DNA of 39,859 nucleotides from an uncultured Clostridia bacterium (GTDB taxonomy: Bacteria > Bacillota > Clostridia > Oscillospirales > Butyricicoccaceae), in the NCBI GenBank assembly GCA_944375715.1, contig CALWAP010000017.1, positions 1 through 39,859 of the forward strand, written 5' to 3'. Positions 26,249 through 33,988 of this stretch are shown here, piece after piece; the first letter of the stretch is position 1; each line of letters opens with the position of its first letter. The notes under the pieces are model-generated. The model was not told the DNA's origin. It made no database searches and saw only the letters and a list, made by a program, of their open reading frames with translations. The translations under genes and the position numbers were made by a program.

Positions 26249-26359
26249 ACCATCGCTTCCCTGCTTTTTCAATATGCCTTTTTGTATTTCATCACTTTTT
26301 TATCGCATAGGGCTATTTTTCAAATTTGAACATGGGGTTTTGTATAACATTTACAGCCC

Positions 26360-27826
26360 TTACAGCTCAATTGTTTTGGACGCGACAGCCTTTCTGAAAG
26401 CTTCATCATGCTCAATAAACAGCATAGTGGGTTGAAAGCGTCCCAGAAGGTTTTCGATCTGCATTCTCGAATAAATATCGATATAATTCAAAGGCTCATC
26501 CCATACATAAAGGTGGGCCGGCGTACACAGGCTGGCCGCCAAAAGCACCTTTTTCTTCTGACCCATGGAAAACCCGGCCATATCCTTCTCAAACTGAACC
26601 CTCTGAAAATCCAGCTTGCGAAGCACAGCCATAAACAAGCTGCGGTCTATCCTATGCCTGAGAGCATAATCTTCAATACTGCCGCAAAGACCGTCGGTTT
26701 CCTGCGGGACATAGGATAAAACAAGCCCGGGTGCTTTGTAAAAATCGCCGTCATACTCCAGATTTTCGCCTATAAGCAGCTTTATCAGACTTGTCTTTCC
26801 GCTGCCGTTCGCGCCGCTCAGCGCGACACGATCTCCTCTGAGTATTTCAAAGGCAACAGGAGTATTGACCCTTCTGCCATTTCTGAAAACAGAAACGTCA
26901 GAAAACCCGGCAAGACGGTCGGAATGGTATCTCATAGGACGCAGCTTGAGCTCGTCGGCTTTTTCTATATTTTTAAGAAGTCCCGATTTTTCCTGTGCGG
27001 CCCTTTCACGCCTTTGTTCTATGGCTTTGGACCGCTTCATCATTTTTGCGGCTTTATGTCCGATATATCCCCTATCCACAGCGCCTGTTCCGTATTTTGC
27101 GCTTTCGGCGCGGTCCGACCAGCCGGACGCCCTGCGTGCCGCATCCTCAAGACGCTCCATATCCTTTTTAAGTCTGCGGTTTTTATCCAGCTCTTTTTGC
27201 TGCCTTGTTTCAAAATCCGAAAACCAGCTGGTAAAATTTCCTTTCCTTATTTCAATATCCGACCTGTTTATTGACAGTATGTGGTCCACACAGCCGTCAA
27301 GAAAGCCCCTGTCATGTGAAACCAAGATAAAACCTTTCTTTTTGTTCAGGTACTGCGCCACCACCCGTCTGGCATTTATATCCAGATGATTTGTCGGTTC
27401 ATCTATCAAGAGAAAACGGCCTTCGTTCAAAAACAAGGCTGCCAGCAGTGACTTGGTCTTTTCCCCTCCGGACAGCGTGCAAAATGGCCTGTCCATTATT
27501 TCCTCACCCATGCCCAGGCCGCCCAGCTCCCTTAAAAGTTCCCACCTTGCAGCATGAGGGCAAACACTTAAAAGCACTTTTTCAACAACATTTCCTGTGT
27601 CCTCAATCGTACAGGGAAAATAATCAAATTTCACATCAGTCGTTATATTCCCTTTATAACGGTATTTCCCCAAAAGCAGGTTCAAAAACGTCGTTTTGCC
27701 CCTGCCGTTGCGGCCGACCAATCCTGTTTTCCAATTCGTATCTATTTGAAAACTGACATTTTCAAATATATTGTCATAGCTCGAAGGGTATGAAAAAGTC
27801 AGTCCCTCTATGTTTATAAGCGACAT
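26360..27826 (-). CDS. Lsa-type ABC-F ribosome protection protein
   Basis: 488 residues with two ABC domains and no membrane part, like Lsa(A) (about 498). Domain 1: Walker A GRNGRGKTT (about 37-45), LSGGEKTK, Walker B FLLIDEPTNHLD. The linker between the domains has the Lsa-like blocks RRASGWSDRAESAKYG and GYIGHKAAKMMKRSKAIEQR. Domain 2: GANGSGKTS, SMGQKKK, YVWDEPLNYID. Lsa-type factors displace lincosamides, streptogramin A and pleuromutilins from the ribosome; the spectrum here is unproven. AAGGAG lies 8 nt before ATG 27826. The gene sits behind a leader with an intrinsic terminator, which suggests expression only when ribosomes are inhibited. Confidence 0.88.
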   Translation of the reverse strand: MSLINIEGLTFSYPSSYDNIFENVSFQIDTNWKTGLVGRNGRGKTTFLNLLLGKYRYKGNITTDVKFDYFPCTIEDTGNVVEKVLLSVCPHAARWELLRELGGLGMGEEIMDRPFCTLSGGEKTKSLLAALFLNEGRFLLIDEPTNHLDINARRVVAQYLNKKKGFILVSHDRGFLDGCVDHILSINRSDIEIRKGNFTSWFSDFETRQQKELDKNRRLKKDMERLEDAARRASGWSDRAESAKYGTGAVDRGYIGHKAAKMMKRSKAIEQRRERAAQEKSGLLKNIEKADELKLRPMRYHSDRLAGFSDVSVFRNGRRVNTPVAFEILRGDRVALSGANGSGKTSLIKLLIGENLEYDGDFYKAPGLVLSYVPQETDGLCGSIEDYALRHRIDRSLFMAVLRKLDFQRVQFEKDMAGFSMGQKKKVLLAASLCTPAHLYVWDEPLNYIDIYSRMQIENLLGRFQPTMLFIEHDEAFRKAVASKTIEL

Positions 27827-27840
27827 ATGCTTTTCTCCTT

Positions 27841-28032
27841 AAAAAAACAAAATAAAAGCCGCGGGGATATACCCGCGGCAAAACCATCAGGCCGCCAGAA
27901 GGCGGCACAATACGGCACCATAAAAATAAAGGCTTTTCTCGCAGCGGGCGCAGCCAGACCATAAAAGGCAAAGCTGCGTTATTTTTTATCTGCGATCAAA
28001 GCTCCTCATTTTCCCACATCTTTCATTTTGTT
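27841..28032 (-). promoter_or_regulatory. attenuator leader of the ABC-F gene
   Basis: Transcript from about 28032 to the gene is about 205 nt. It can form hairpin I (CGCAGC 27973-27978 with GCTGCG 27949-27954), hairpin II (GCCGCC/GGCGGC, 27891-27906) and hairpin III, an 8-bp GC-only terminator (27858-27879) followed by a T-rich tail (27841-27857), only 14 nt before the start codon. GCCGC of hairpin II can also pair with GCGGC in the terminator 3' arm, which would free the gene. Two tiny ORFs lie at the 5' end. This layout matches drug-responsive leaders of ABC-F genes such as Listeria lmo0919. Confidence 0.65.
27986..28026 (-). CDS. two overlapping leader mini-ORFs
   Basis: MKDVGK (ATG 28026, stop 28006-28008) and MRSFDRR (ATG 28009, stop 27986-27988) overlap as ATGA. 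The first ATG is only about 6 nt from the predicted transcription start, so it would be near-leaderless; the second has only a weak GGGAAA site. They are candidates for the stalling peptide of the attenuator but translation is not shown. Confidence 0.3.
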
Positions 28033-28038
28033 TTCTTT

Positions 28039-28067
28039 ATGATACCATATGATACGCAAAAAGTCAA
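28039..28067 (-). promoter_or_regulatory. promoter for the ABC-F leader
   Basis: On minus: TTGACT (28062-28067), 17-nt spacer, TATCAT (28039-28044). Confidence 0.65.
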
Positions 28068-28139
28068 TCTCATTTTCGCTGTTCAAAGGACCGATTTTGT
28101 AGTATACTGTTTGTTGGAATAAAAACAGAGGTGATTCAA

Positions 28140-29081
28140 ATGTCAGTTTTCGGAGCTTTCAGCGGTATATTCACAATATTCCTGCTGTTTGCCATCGGTG
28201 TCTTAGCCACAAAGCAAAACGTGCTTACGCCCGAACACTATTCTTTCTGCTCAAAGCTGCTGACCGGATATTCAATACCCCTTCTGCTCTTTGAAAACGC
28301 CACACGCAATATGACGATGGACTTTCTTCGTGAAATGGGAATCCTGATGCTGATACCCTTCGGCATCCAGCTTCTTTCCTTCATGGCGGCATTCCTGTCG
28401 TCCAAAATATTCGGCATAGACAAAAAGAAAAACGGTATATACATAGCCATGTTCAGCATGGCCAACACCATATTTATAGGCCTGCCCGTATGCACCGAGA
28501 TATTCGGGGATATCGGAACCCCTTATGTAATGGCTTTCTATATCGCCAACACCTTCTGCTTCTGGATGCTGGCGGTGCCTCTCATAGCCAGGGACGGCAG
28601 CAGCAGCGCCCCCTCGTTTGCCCAAAGGATTAAAAATTCCTTCTCTCGCCAGGTGCAGGGTTTCCTTCTGGGTTCAGTGGTAGGCCTTTTGGGCCTTACG
28701 CTTCCCGATTTCATCATCAGCGCAGCCAAATACGCAGGCAACCTTACCACACCCCTGTCGGCCATGATGGTAGGCCACCTGTTCGCCACTATGGGCAGGG
28801 ATGCCTTTAAGACAGATAAGCTGGTCAATCTGTCTCTTATCGGCAAATGCTTTGTCTGCCCCGTTATTGCTACAATTATCTGTCTGCTGTTCAAGGTGCC
28901 ACAGCTGGCAGCCGGCGTATTCATCGTGCTGAGCGCCATGCCCGTTATGAACCAGACCGTCATAATGGCCAGCCATTACGGTGCCGACGACAAAACCTGT
29001 GCTAAGGGTTTGGCCCTGTCGCTGATAGCCTGTATGGCCTGTGTACCTGTCATCGTATATGGCGTAAGCACATTTTATTAA
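28140..29081 (+). CDS. AEC family transporter
   Basis: 313-residue integral membrane protein of the auxin efflux carrier / malate permease-like family, with about ten helices arranged as two inverted halves. Typical elements are LLFAIGVLATKQNVLTPEHYSFCSKLL near the start, NTIFIGLPVCTEIFG in helix 4 and AMPVMNQTVIMASHYGADD in the second half. Transported compound is unknown; organic acids are common for the family. ATG 28140 follows GAGGTGA by about 5 nt; the GTG three codons earlier lies within that site. A TATACT at 28103-28108 may be its -10. Divergent from the ABC-F unit. Confidence 0.88.
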   Translation: MSVFGAFSGIFTIFLLFAIGVLATKQNVLTPEHYSFCSKLLTGYSIPLLLFENATRNMTMDFLREMGILMLIPFGIQLLSFMAAFLSSKIFGIDKKKNGIYIAMFSMANTIFIGLPVCTEIFGDIGTPYVMAFYIANTFCFWMLAVPLIARDGSSSAPSFAQRIKNSFSRQVQGFLLGSVVGLLGLTLPDFIISAAKYAGNLTTPLSAMMVGHLFATMGRDAFKTDKLVNLSLIGKCFVCPVIATIICLLFKVPQLAAGVFIVLSAMPVMNQTVIMASHYGADDKTCAKGLALSLIACMACVPVIVYGVSTFY

Positions 29082-29087
29082 ACAAAC

Positions 29088-29111
29088 GGCGGGAGGCCCG
29101 GGCCTCCCGCC
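29088..29111. terminator. 24-bp perfect palindrome after the AEC gene
   Basis: GGCGGGAGGCC (29088-29098) with GGCCTCCCGCC (29101-29111). Very stable hairpin, but only TATATT follows, so it is a poor intrinsic terminator; it could stabilise the transcript end. Confidence 0.5.
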
Positions 29112-29136
29112 TATATTAAAGGCGCATGCCTTTTCG

Positions 29137-29182
29137 GCCGCTGAGCATCCGCCTAATAAAAATATATGGCGGAGCGGCTTTT
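29137..29182 (+). terminator. bulged hairpin with T-run upstream of rpe
   Basis: GCCGCT and CCGCC (29137-29153, with a GAGCAT bulge) pair with GGCGGAGCGGC (29168-29178), followed by TTTT. A possible second terminator in the 156-nt gap before rpe. Confidence 0.4.
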
Positions 29183-29237
29183 GGGGTTACTTAAGCTTTA
29201 TTTGTGTCTAAACTGTCAAAAATGAAAGGAGAAACTT

Positions 29238-29885
29238 ATGGCAGGTATATCCCCCTCCATACTCTCGGCAGACTTTGCCAACCTGGCCCGCGATGTCAGC
29301 CTTGTTGCCGACGCGGGAGCCGATATGATCCATGTTGATGTCATGGACGGCCATTTTGTACCCAACATATCGATAGGCGTACCCGTGGTCGCTTCTCTGA
29401 GAAAGGCCACGGCTGCTTTTCTCGATGTGCATCTTATGATATCACAGCCCGAAAAATATATTGAAGCCTTTGCCAAGGCCGGAGCCGATCTCATCAACAT
29501 TCACGCTGAAGCCGAGGGGTGTATCGGTGAGATGATAGACAAAATACATGCCCTCGGCAAAAAAGCCGCCGTCACTATCAAGCCCAACACCCCGGAAAAT
29601 GTGCTTTTCCCCTATCTTGACATTCTGGATATGGTACTTGTCATGTCGGTCGAACCGGGATTCGGCGGCCAGGCATTTATGCCCTCATCCCTGGACAAGG
29701 TAAGATCCCTCAAAGCAGAAATAACCCGTCTTGGCAGCCACTGCCTTATTGAAATAGACGGCGGCATAAATCTTTCAAACGCCCATGACGTTATCGCGGC
29801 GGGCGCCGATATATTGGTAGCCGGTTCGGCTGTCTTTGGCGCCACAGACGTACAAGCGGCCGTAAAGGCTTTCAAGACGATATAA
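29238..29885 (+). CDS. rpe: ribulose-phosphate 3-epimerase
   Basis: Interconverts ribulose 5-phosphate and xylulose 5-phosphate in the pentose phosphate pathway. The 215-residue TIM barrel has SPSILSADFANL, HVDVMDGHFVPN (metal His and catalytic Asp), HLMISQPEKYI, VEPGFGGQAFMP and EIDGGINLSNA, all intact. ATG 29238 has AAAGGAG about 7 nt upstream. It appears to be transcribed alone; in many Firmicutes rpe is near rsgA and the prkC genes, which are absent here. Confidence 0.95.
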   Translation: MAGISPSILSADFANLARDVSLVADAGADMIHVDVMDGHFVPNISIGVPVVASLRKATAAFLDVHLMISQPEKYIEAFAKAGADLINIHAEAEGCIGEMIDKIHALGKKAAVTIKPNTPENVLFPYLDILDMVLVMSVEPGFGGQAFMPSSLDKVRSLKAEITRLGSHCLIEIDGGINLSNAHDVIAAGADILVAGSAVFGATDVQAAVKAFKTI

Positions 29886-29923
29886 ATTTAAACTGCGCCA
29901 AAGCGGCTTTCTATTACCATGCC

Positions 29924-30823
29924 TTACGAACAGGCCGGGGGATAGGTCCATTCTTTGATGTTTCCCGAGCGTATGAAGTAATCTTCCTCTTTGATAAAGG
30001 CTTTGCGGCCTTTGGGCAGGCGGTCTATAATGACCAGCTTTACCTTCATTTTATCAGGAATCATGGATTTTATGTACACCGATACAGGGTCTCCCGGACG
30101 CAGCCCTTCCTTTTTTTCAGCAAGACCCGAAAGATTGGGACTCAGCTCTACAAATACGCCGTAATCCTCCACACCGCGCACTATCCCCAAGGCTGTCTGG
30201 CCGCTGGCAAACCTTTCAGCATTTTCTTCCCATGTCCCCAGCAGCTCTTTATGGCTCAGGCTGACCCTCTGCATCTTTCTGTCTTTTCCGGTAACCACCG
30301 CGAGTATTTTCTGTCCCTCCCTGAACCTCTCCGAAGGGTGTGTGATCCTTGAAACTGAAATATTTTCAATGCCTATCATTGAAATATTCCCGCAGCCTAT
30401 ATCGACAAAAGCGCCGAAGGGCTCCAGATGGGTGACGGTGCATTTTATTACATCGCCGCTTTGCAGATTATCCATAAAATAATCCAGAGCCTTTTGCTGC
30501 ACCGCCCTTCTTGAAAGCAGCCACAGCCCTTCACGCCTTCCCGTGATTTCAAAACATATGGGTTTTCCCACCTTGGAAATGACCGCAATATCCCTTATCC
30601 TGCCTTCAGTCAGGCCTACCGCAGCTTCCTCCCTGGGTATATATCCTGATTCGCCGCCCATATCCACCGAAAGGTTCCTTTGCCTGTCACACATGACGGC
30701 TACGCCTTCCAAAACGGTCTTTTTTGCCATGGCTTTAAGTATATTTTTGCTCCCGCGGGTATGCTCCTTATTACGTTCGGTGCCTATAAGCATACCCTCC
30801 GGAAGATAGTCTCCCTGCGGCAT
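29924..30823 (-). CDS. S1-domain RNA-binding protein
   Basis: 299 residues with at least two clear S1/OB domains: about 145-215 (GDVIKCTVTHLEPFGAFVDI, SERFREGQKILAVV, RVSLSHKELLGTW) and about 225-285 (GQTALGIVRGVEDYGVFVEL, GDPVSVYIKSM). The N-terminal 140 residues look like a third, divergent OB segment (LSVDMGGESGYIPREEA). It is shorter than ribosomal protein S1 of Gram-negative bacteria and resembles the S1-like or IspH-fused S1 proteins of Clostridia, here without an IspH part. ATG 30823 has AAGGAGG about 5 nt upstream. Role in translation or RNA turnover is inferred. Divergent from the DUF951 gene. Confidence 0.8.
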   Translation of the reverse strand: MPQGDYLPEGMLIGTERNKEHTRGSKNILKAMAKKTVLEGVAVMCDRQRNLSVDMGGESGYIPREEAAVGLTEGRIRDIAVISKVGKPICFEITGRREGLWLLSRRAVQQKALDYFMDNLQSGDVIKCTVTHLEPFGAFVDIGCGNISMIGIENISVSRITHPSERFREGQKILAVVTGKDRKMQRVSLSHKELLGTWEENAERFASGQTALGIVRGVEDYGVFVELSPNLSGLAEKKEGLRPGDPVSVYIKSMIPDKMKVKLVIIDRLPKGRKAFIKEEDYFIRSGNIKEWTYPPACS

Positions 30824-30909
30824 AACGATCCTCCTTTTTATTCGTATACCGCATATATATGCCGGAATTTTTGCTTTTAACATAAATCAGCGAGCTTTGG
30901 AGGTTTAAA

Positions 30910-31104
30910 ATGAATATAAATATAGGCGATACCGTTGTTATGAAAAAGCCCCATCCCTGCGGCGAGAGGCGATTTCTGGTACTGAGAGTCGGTATGGATT
31001 TCCGTTTGAGGTGCCAGGGCTGCGGGCATGAGTTCATGATCCCCAGGATAAAGGCCGAAAAGAATATAAAGGAAGTTATTCCCCAGAATGAAAAGGAGAG
31101 CTGA
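30910..31104 (+). CDS. DUF951 family small protein
   Basis: 64 residues. The family pattern is complete: GDTVVMKKPHPCGERRFLVLRVGMDFRLRCQGCGHEFMIPR, with Cys in HPCG and CQGC that probably bind zinc. Function is unknown; the family is near universal in Firmicutes, often near ychF or the chromosome partitioning genes. GGAGG lies 7 nt before ATG 30910. It is followed after 1 nt by the cysteine hydrolase gene, so the two are cotranscribed. Confidence 0.9.
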   Translation: MNINIGDTVVMKKPHPCGERRFLVLRVGMDFRLRCQGCGHEFMIPRIKAEKNIKEVIPQNEKES

Positions 31105-31105
31105 T

Positions 31106-31639
31106 ATGAAGGATATGACAAAGCTTCTTTTGGTGGTCGACATGCAGGTCGATTTTGTTTACGGCGCCCTGGGCACCCCGGAGGCCATACTGTGCGAACA
31201 GAAGATAGCCGAAAAGCTTGAACACTTTGACGGTGAGGTAATATTCACCATGGACACCCATGACGAAAACTATCTCAATACCGCCGAGGGAAAAAAGCTT
31301 CCCGTAGCGCACTGTATAAAAGATACCGACGGCTGGATGCTGACTCCAGAAATGCGAAATTGGTGCCTTCTTAAAAATGCGCTTACGGTCGAAAAAGGAA
31401 CTTTCGGCTCGGTGGCTCTGCCCACCCTTATCGCCAGGCATTTTGGCGGACATATCCCTGATATAACCATAGTCGGAGTGTGCACCGACATATGCGTTAT
31501 TTCCAATGTGCTGCTGCTTAAGGCATTTTTCCCCGAAGCGTCAATAACCGTCGATTCCTCCTGCTGTGCCGGGGTCACCCCTGAAAGCCACGAAAATGCG
31601 CTGAAAGCCATGGCCTGTTGCCAGATAGACATAATTTAA
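31106..31639 (+). CDS. isochorismatase-family cysteine hydrolase
   Basis: 177 residues, of nicotinamidase-like size. The catalytic triad can be placed: Asp in LLVVDMQVDF (about residue 10), Lys in VEKGTFGS (about 95), and Cys in VGVCTDICV (about 133); the metal-binding TMDTHDENYL is also present. Nicotinamide or another amide is the likely substrate. ATG 31106 follows AAAGGAG by 8 nt, and an in-frame ATG at 31088 overlaps DUF951 without a site. A long terminator follows. Confidence 0.88.
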   Translation: MKDMTKLLLVVDMQVDFVYGALGTPEAILCEQKIAEKLEHFDGEVIFTMDTHDENYLNTAEGKKLPVAHCIKDTDGWMLTPEMRNWCLLKNALTVEKGTFGSVALPTLIARHFGGHIPDITIVGVCTDICVISNVLLLKAFFPEASITVDSSCCAGVTPESHENALKAMACCQIDII

Positions 31640-31641
31640 GC

Positions 31642-31684
31642 AATCAAAAAGCCCTGAAGCAAATTGCTTCAGGGCTTTTTGATT
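31642..31684. terminator. bidirectional terminator, 21-bp arms
   Basis: Near-perfect palindrome built on AAAAAGCCCTGAAGCAA/TTGCTTCAGGGCTTTTT, with T-runs on both strands; it serves the cysteine hydrolase and the converging EamA gene. Confidence 0.9.
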
Positions 31685-31691
31685 TTCAGTG

Positions 31692-32540
31692 CTAATGCTC
31701 ATTTCTCAGCGAGTTTATCCCCGCCGACAGGAGGATAACGACTCCCCCTGCCAACTGCCCGGGCGCCGGCAGCTCCTTCAAAAACAGCATGGCAAACAAA
31801 ACCGAATACACCGTTTCCATGCCGGACACTACCCCTGCGGTCGAAGCTTTTACATATTTTTGCCCCTCGACAAACAGCGAAAACGCAAAGGCGGTGCACA
31901 ATGCGCCTATGGCAGCCATGGATATATAATCACCAGGCTGCCACACTTTTACCGTGGGCGCCGCTGCAAAAAGCAGAAGAAGCACAACTGTCAGCTGCTG
32001 ATAAAAGCACACTTTGACCCCGGGATAATGGGCTGAAAGGCGCCTGTTGACAAGAGAAAGCAAAGCGTATGTCAGCGATGACGCCATGCCATAGGCAAAC
32101 CCTTCAATATAGTGCCCGCCGCCTTCACCCATGCGAAGGGTAAGAAAAACCCCGAAAAGTATGGCGGCCGCCGATACCAGGTTGGTTTTTGACATTTTCT
32201 CCTTAAAAACAAGAGGCTCCAGAAAAACGACGAACAGAGGAAAAGCCGAAAATGTTATCGTGCCTACGGCCACCGACGCCTGCTTTACCGAGAAAAAGAA
32301 GGCCGTCCAATGCACGGCCAAAAGCGCGCCTCCCAAAAACATGAGGGAAATATCGGCTTTTTTGATGCCGGGCTCTATCCTTTTTGCCTTCATAAAAGCA
32401 AAAAGCAGCCCTGCCGAAAATAAAGACCTACCCCATGCAATGGCATAGGCCGGGACGGACATGCCTTTGCCTATAACGCTGGAAAGCCCGAAAAGCATGA
32501 CGGCTATATGAATATACAAAAGCCCTCTTCCCTTTTTCAA
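31692..32540 (-). CDS. EamA (DMT) family transporter
   Basis: 282 residues with ten predicted helices in two EamA repeats; typical parts are AVMLFGLSSVIGKGM, AVHWTAFFFSVKQASVAVGTI (repeat 1) and VSGMETVYSVLFAMLFLKELPAPGQLAGGVVILLSA at the end of repeat 2. Family members export metabolites or amino acids; substrate unknown. The start is TTG 32540 just after the DUF1294 stop, with AAAGGGTGAG serving as site. It is the last gene of the rsmA operon. Confidence 0.85.
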   Translation of the reverse strand: MKKGRGLLYIHIAVMLFGLSSVIGKGMSVPAYAIAWGRSLFSAGLLFAFMKAKRIEPGIKKADISLMFLGGALLAVHWTAFFFSVKQASVAVGTITFSAFPLFVVFLEPLVFKEKMSKTNLVSAAAILFGVFLTLRMGEGGGHYIEGFAYGMASSLTYALLSLVNRRLSAHYPGVKVCFYQQLTVVLLLLFAAAPTVKVWQPGDYISMAAIGALCTAFAFSLFVEGQKYVKASTAGVVSGMETVYSVLFAMLFLKELPAPGQLAGGVVILLSAGINSLRNEH

Positions 32541-32544
32541 AAGC

Positions 32545-32820
32545 TCACCCTTTCAAAAAGAAATACCAAACGGCAAATACTGCCGCAGCCTGCAGGGCGA
32601 TAATAAGCGGCACGCCCACCGTAAAACTTTTGTGTCTCGTCTTGTGCCTGAAAACCCTCATTCCCAAAAGCAGGCCCAATGAGCCGCCGAGGGCCGCCAA
32701 AGCAAAAAGCCGTTTTTCCGGCACCCTTCTTTTTCCTTTCACAGCCATAAGTTTGTCAAAACCGCAGACCGAAAATGCAATAAACCCTAATACGAGCATA
32801 TATGCGATCAGATACTGCAC
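32545..32820 (-). CDS. DUF1294 domain membrane protein
   Basis: 91 residues with three helices. The DUF1294 motifs are FDKLMAVKGKRRVPEKRLFALAALGGSLGLLLGM and FRHKTRHKSFTVG. No function is known. GTG 32820 is chosen because GGAGGTGG lies 7 nt upstream; it overlaps the preceding gene by 13 nt, which fits translational coupling. A start 7 codons earlier is possible but lacks a site. Confidence 0.8.
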   Translation of the reverse strand: MQYLIAYMLVLGFIAFSVCGFDKLMAVKGKRRVPEKRLFALAALGGSLGLLLGMRVFRHKTRHKSFTVGVPLIIALQAAAVFAVWYFFLKG

Positions 32821-33986
32821 TTTATATCCACCTCCCGGCACCCGCAGATCCCTGCCAGCCTGTTCAGGGAGGCAAAAAAAGCTTTTTTAAAGCCTTCGGA
32901 AGGCTCGAACCAATCCTCGCGCCAAAACCCTTCAAGAGAAAGAATGCCCGTCTTTCTGTCAGCCGAGGGCATGGCACGGGCTGCAAGCCTGTCACGGTAA
33001 AGGACGGGCAGTACATAGCTTCCGTATCTTCTCAGATGTGCGGGAGTATATATCTCCCACTTGTAATCAAAACCGAACAGCTCGGATATCAGCCTTCGAT
33101 CCCACATGAAATTATCCAAAGGCGCTATAAGCTCGCATCTGGCGTCAGTTTTCATATGCCCGTTCAAAGCGGCCTCCAAAAAGGCGCGGTCGCTTTCGGT
33201 GATATAATATCTGCTGCCTTCCAGGCTGACGGGTATGAGCTTTCCCTCGTCGGCCAGCTCGTTTAAAAGCCTGCCCCTCTGTCCTCCCGACATTCCGTGT
33301 ATGCCCAAATAAGCATCACTCCTTCTGAGGCTCAGAAGCCCAAAAGACCTTGCCCTGCGCAAAAGCCGCCATTTAAAATGCTCCGTGTCATCAGATATCG
33401 GGTCGGGCGCGGTATAATATTCCCCCACCCCTGTTTTTTCGGGGATACAATAATACCTGACGGTACCTTTTTTGTGATGTATGGCCAGCTCGCCCTCAAA
33501 ATAAAGCCTCTCCACAGCGGCCCTGGCCGCTGTTGTATCGCCCCAGAACCATTTGAGCCTGTCCTTTATGCCCAGATCCGAAGGCTGTATGTACTCGCTC
33601 TCCAAAGCCGCCTTCATAACAGCAGGCTTAAGCTTTTCTATTTCCTCCCTGGAGGTCTTGTAATGTTTATACCCCTCCATCGTGCGCCTGAAGTATTTAA
33701 GGTCCTCTATGGGGATTATACACATACATTTGTCAAAGTAATCGACAAGTCTGCGTTTTTCATAAAGCAGGCTATTGAGCATCGATGGCTTGTAAAACTG
33801 CACGCGGCTGAGATAAAACAGCTCGCTGCTCCTGGCACTGATGCTTACGGGGTCATACTGCACGCACCCAAGGTCACAAGTAAGCTTTAAAACCCCTTCC
33901 TGACCCTTATAGCGTTTGGGGCCTGCAAGCCCGTGCTTTAAAAGCATAAAGCCGGCAGCCTGCTTTTTGTCAAGGAGTATTTCCAT
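32808..33986 (-). CDS. YcaQ/AlkX-like winged-helix DNA glycosylase family protein
   Basis: 392 residues of the HTH_42 family (winged-helix DNA-binding domain-containing protein). The QxD-type catalytic patch appears as GCVQYDPVSISARSS near residue 42, and CELIAPLDNFMWDRRLISELFGFDYKWEIYTPAHLRRYGSYVLPVL is the conserved C-terminal block. YcaQ/AlkX and AlkZ unhook DNA interstrand crosslinks and excise alkylated bases; activity here is inferred from family. ATG 33986 lies 2 nt after the rsmA stop. It sits between rsmA and DUF1294 in a compact operon. Confidence 0.85.
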   Translation of the reverse strand: MEILLDKKQAAGFMLLKHGLAGPKRYKGQEGVLKLTCDLGCVQYDPVSISARSSELFYLSRVQFYKPSMLNSLLYEKRRLVDYFDKCMCIIPIEDLKYFRRTMEGYKHYKTSREEIEKLKPAVMKAALESEYIQPSDLGIKDRLKWFWGDTTAARAAVERLYFEGELAIHHKKGTVRYYCIPEKTGVGEYYTAPDPISDDTEHFKWRLLRRARSFGLLSLRRSDAYLGIHGMSGGQRGRLLNELADEGKLIPVSLEGSRYYITESDRAFLEAALNGHMKTDARCELIAPLDNFMWDRRLISELFGFDYKWEIYTPAHLRRYGSYVLPVLYRDRLAARAMPSADRKTGILSLEGFWREDWFEPSEGFKKAFFASLNRLAGICGCREVDIKCSI

Positions 33987-33988
33987 AC

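Noticed and set aside
27774..27971. 65-codon frame across the ABC-F leader and gene start, possible long leader peptide
   Set aside because: No ribosome binding site, it runs through the terminator hairpin, and it overlaps the ABC-F start in another frame. The short mini-ORFs upstream are better candidates.
29082..29237. Riboswitch before rpe
   Set aside because: The two hairpins are simple palindromes without a recognisable conserved aptamer core; they are more likely terminators of the AEC gene.
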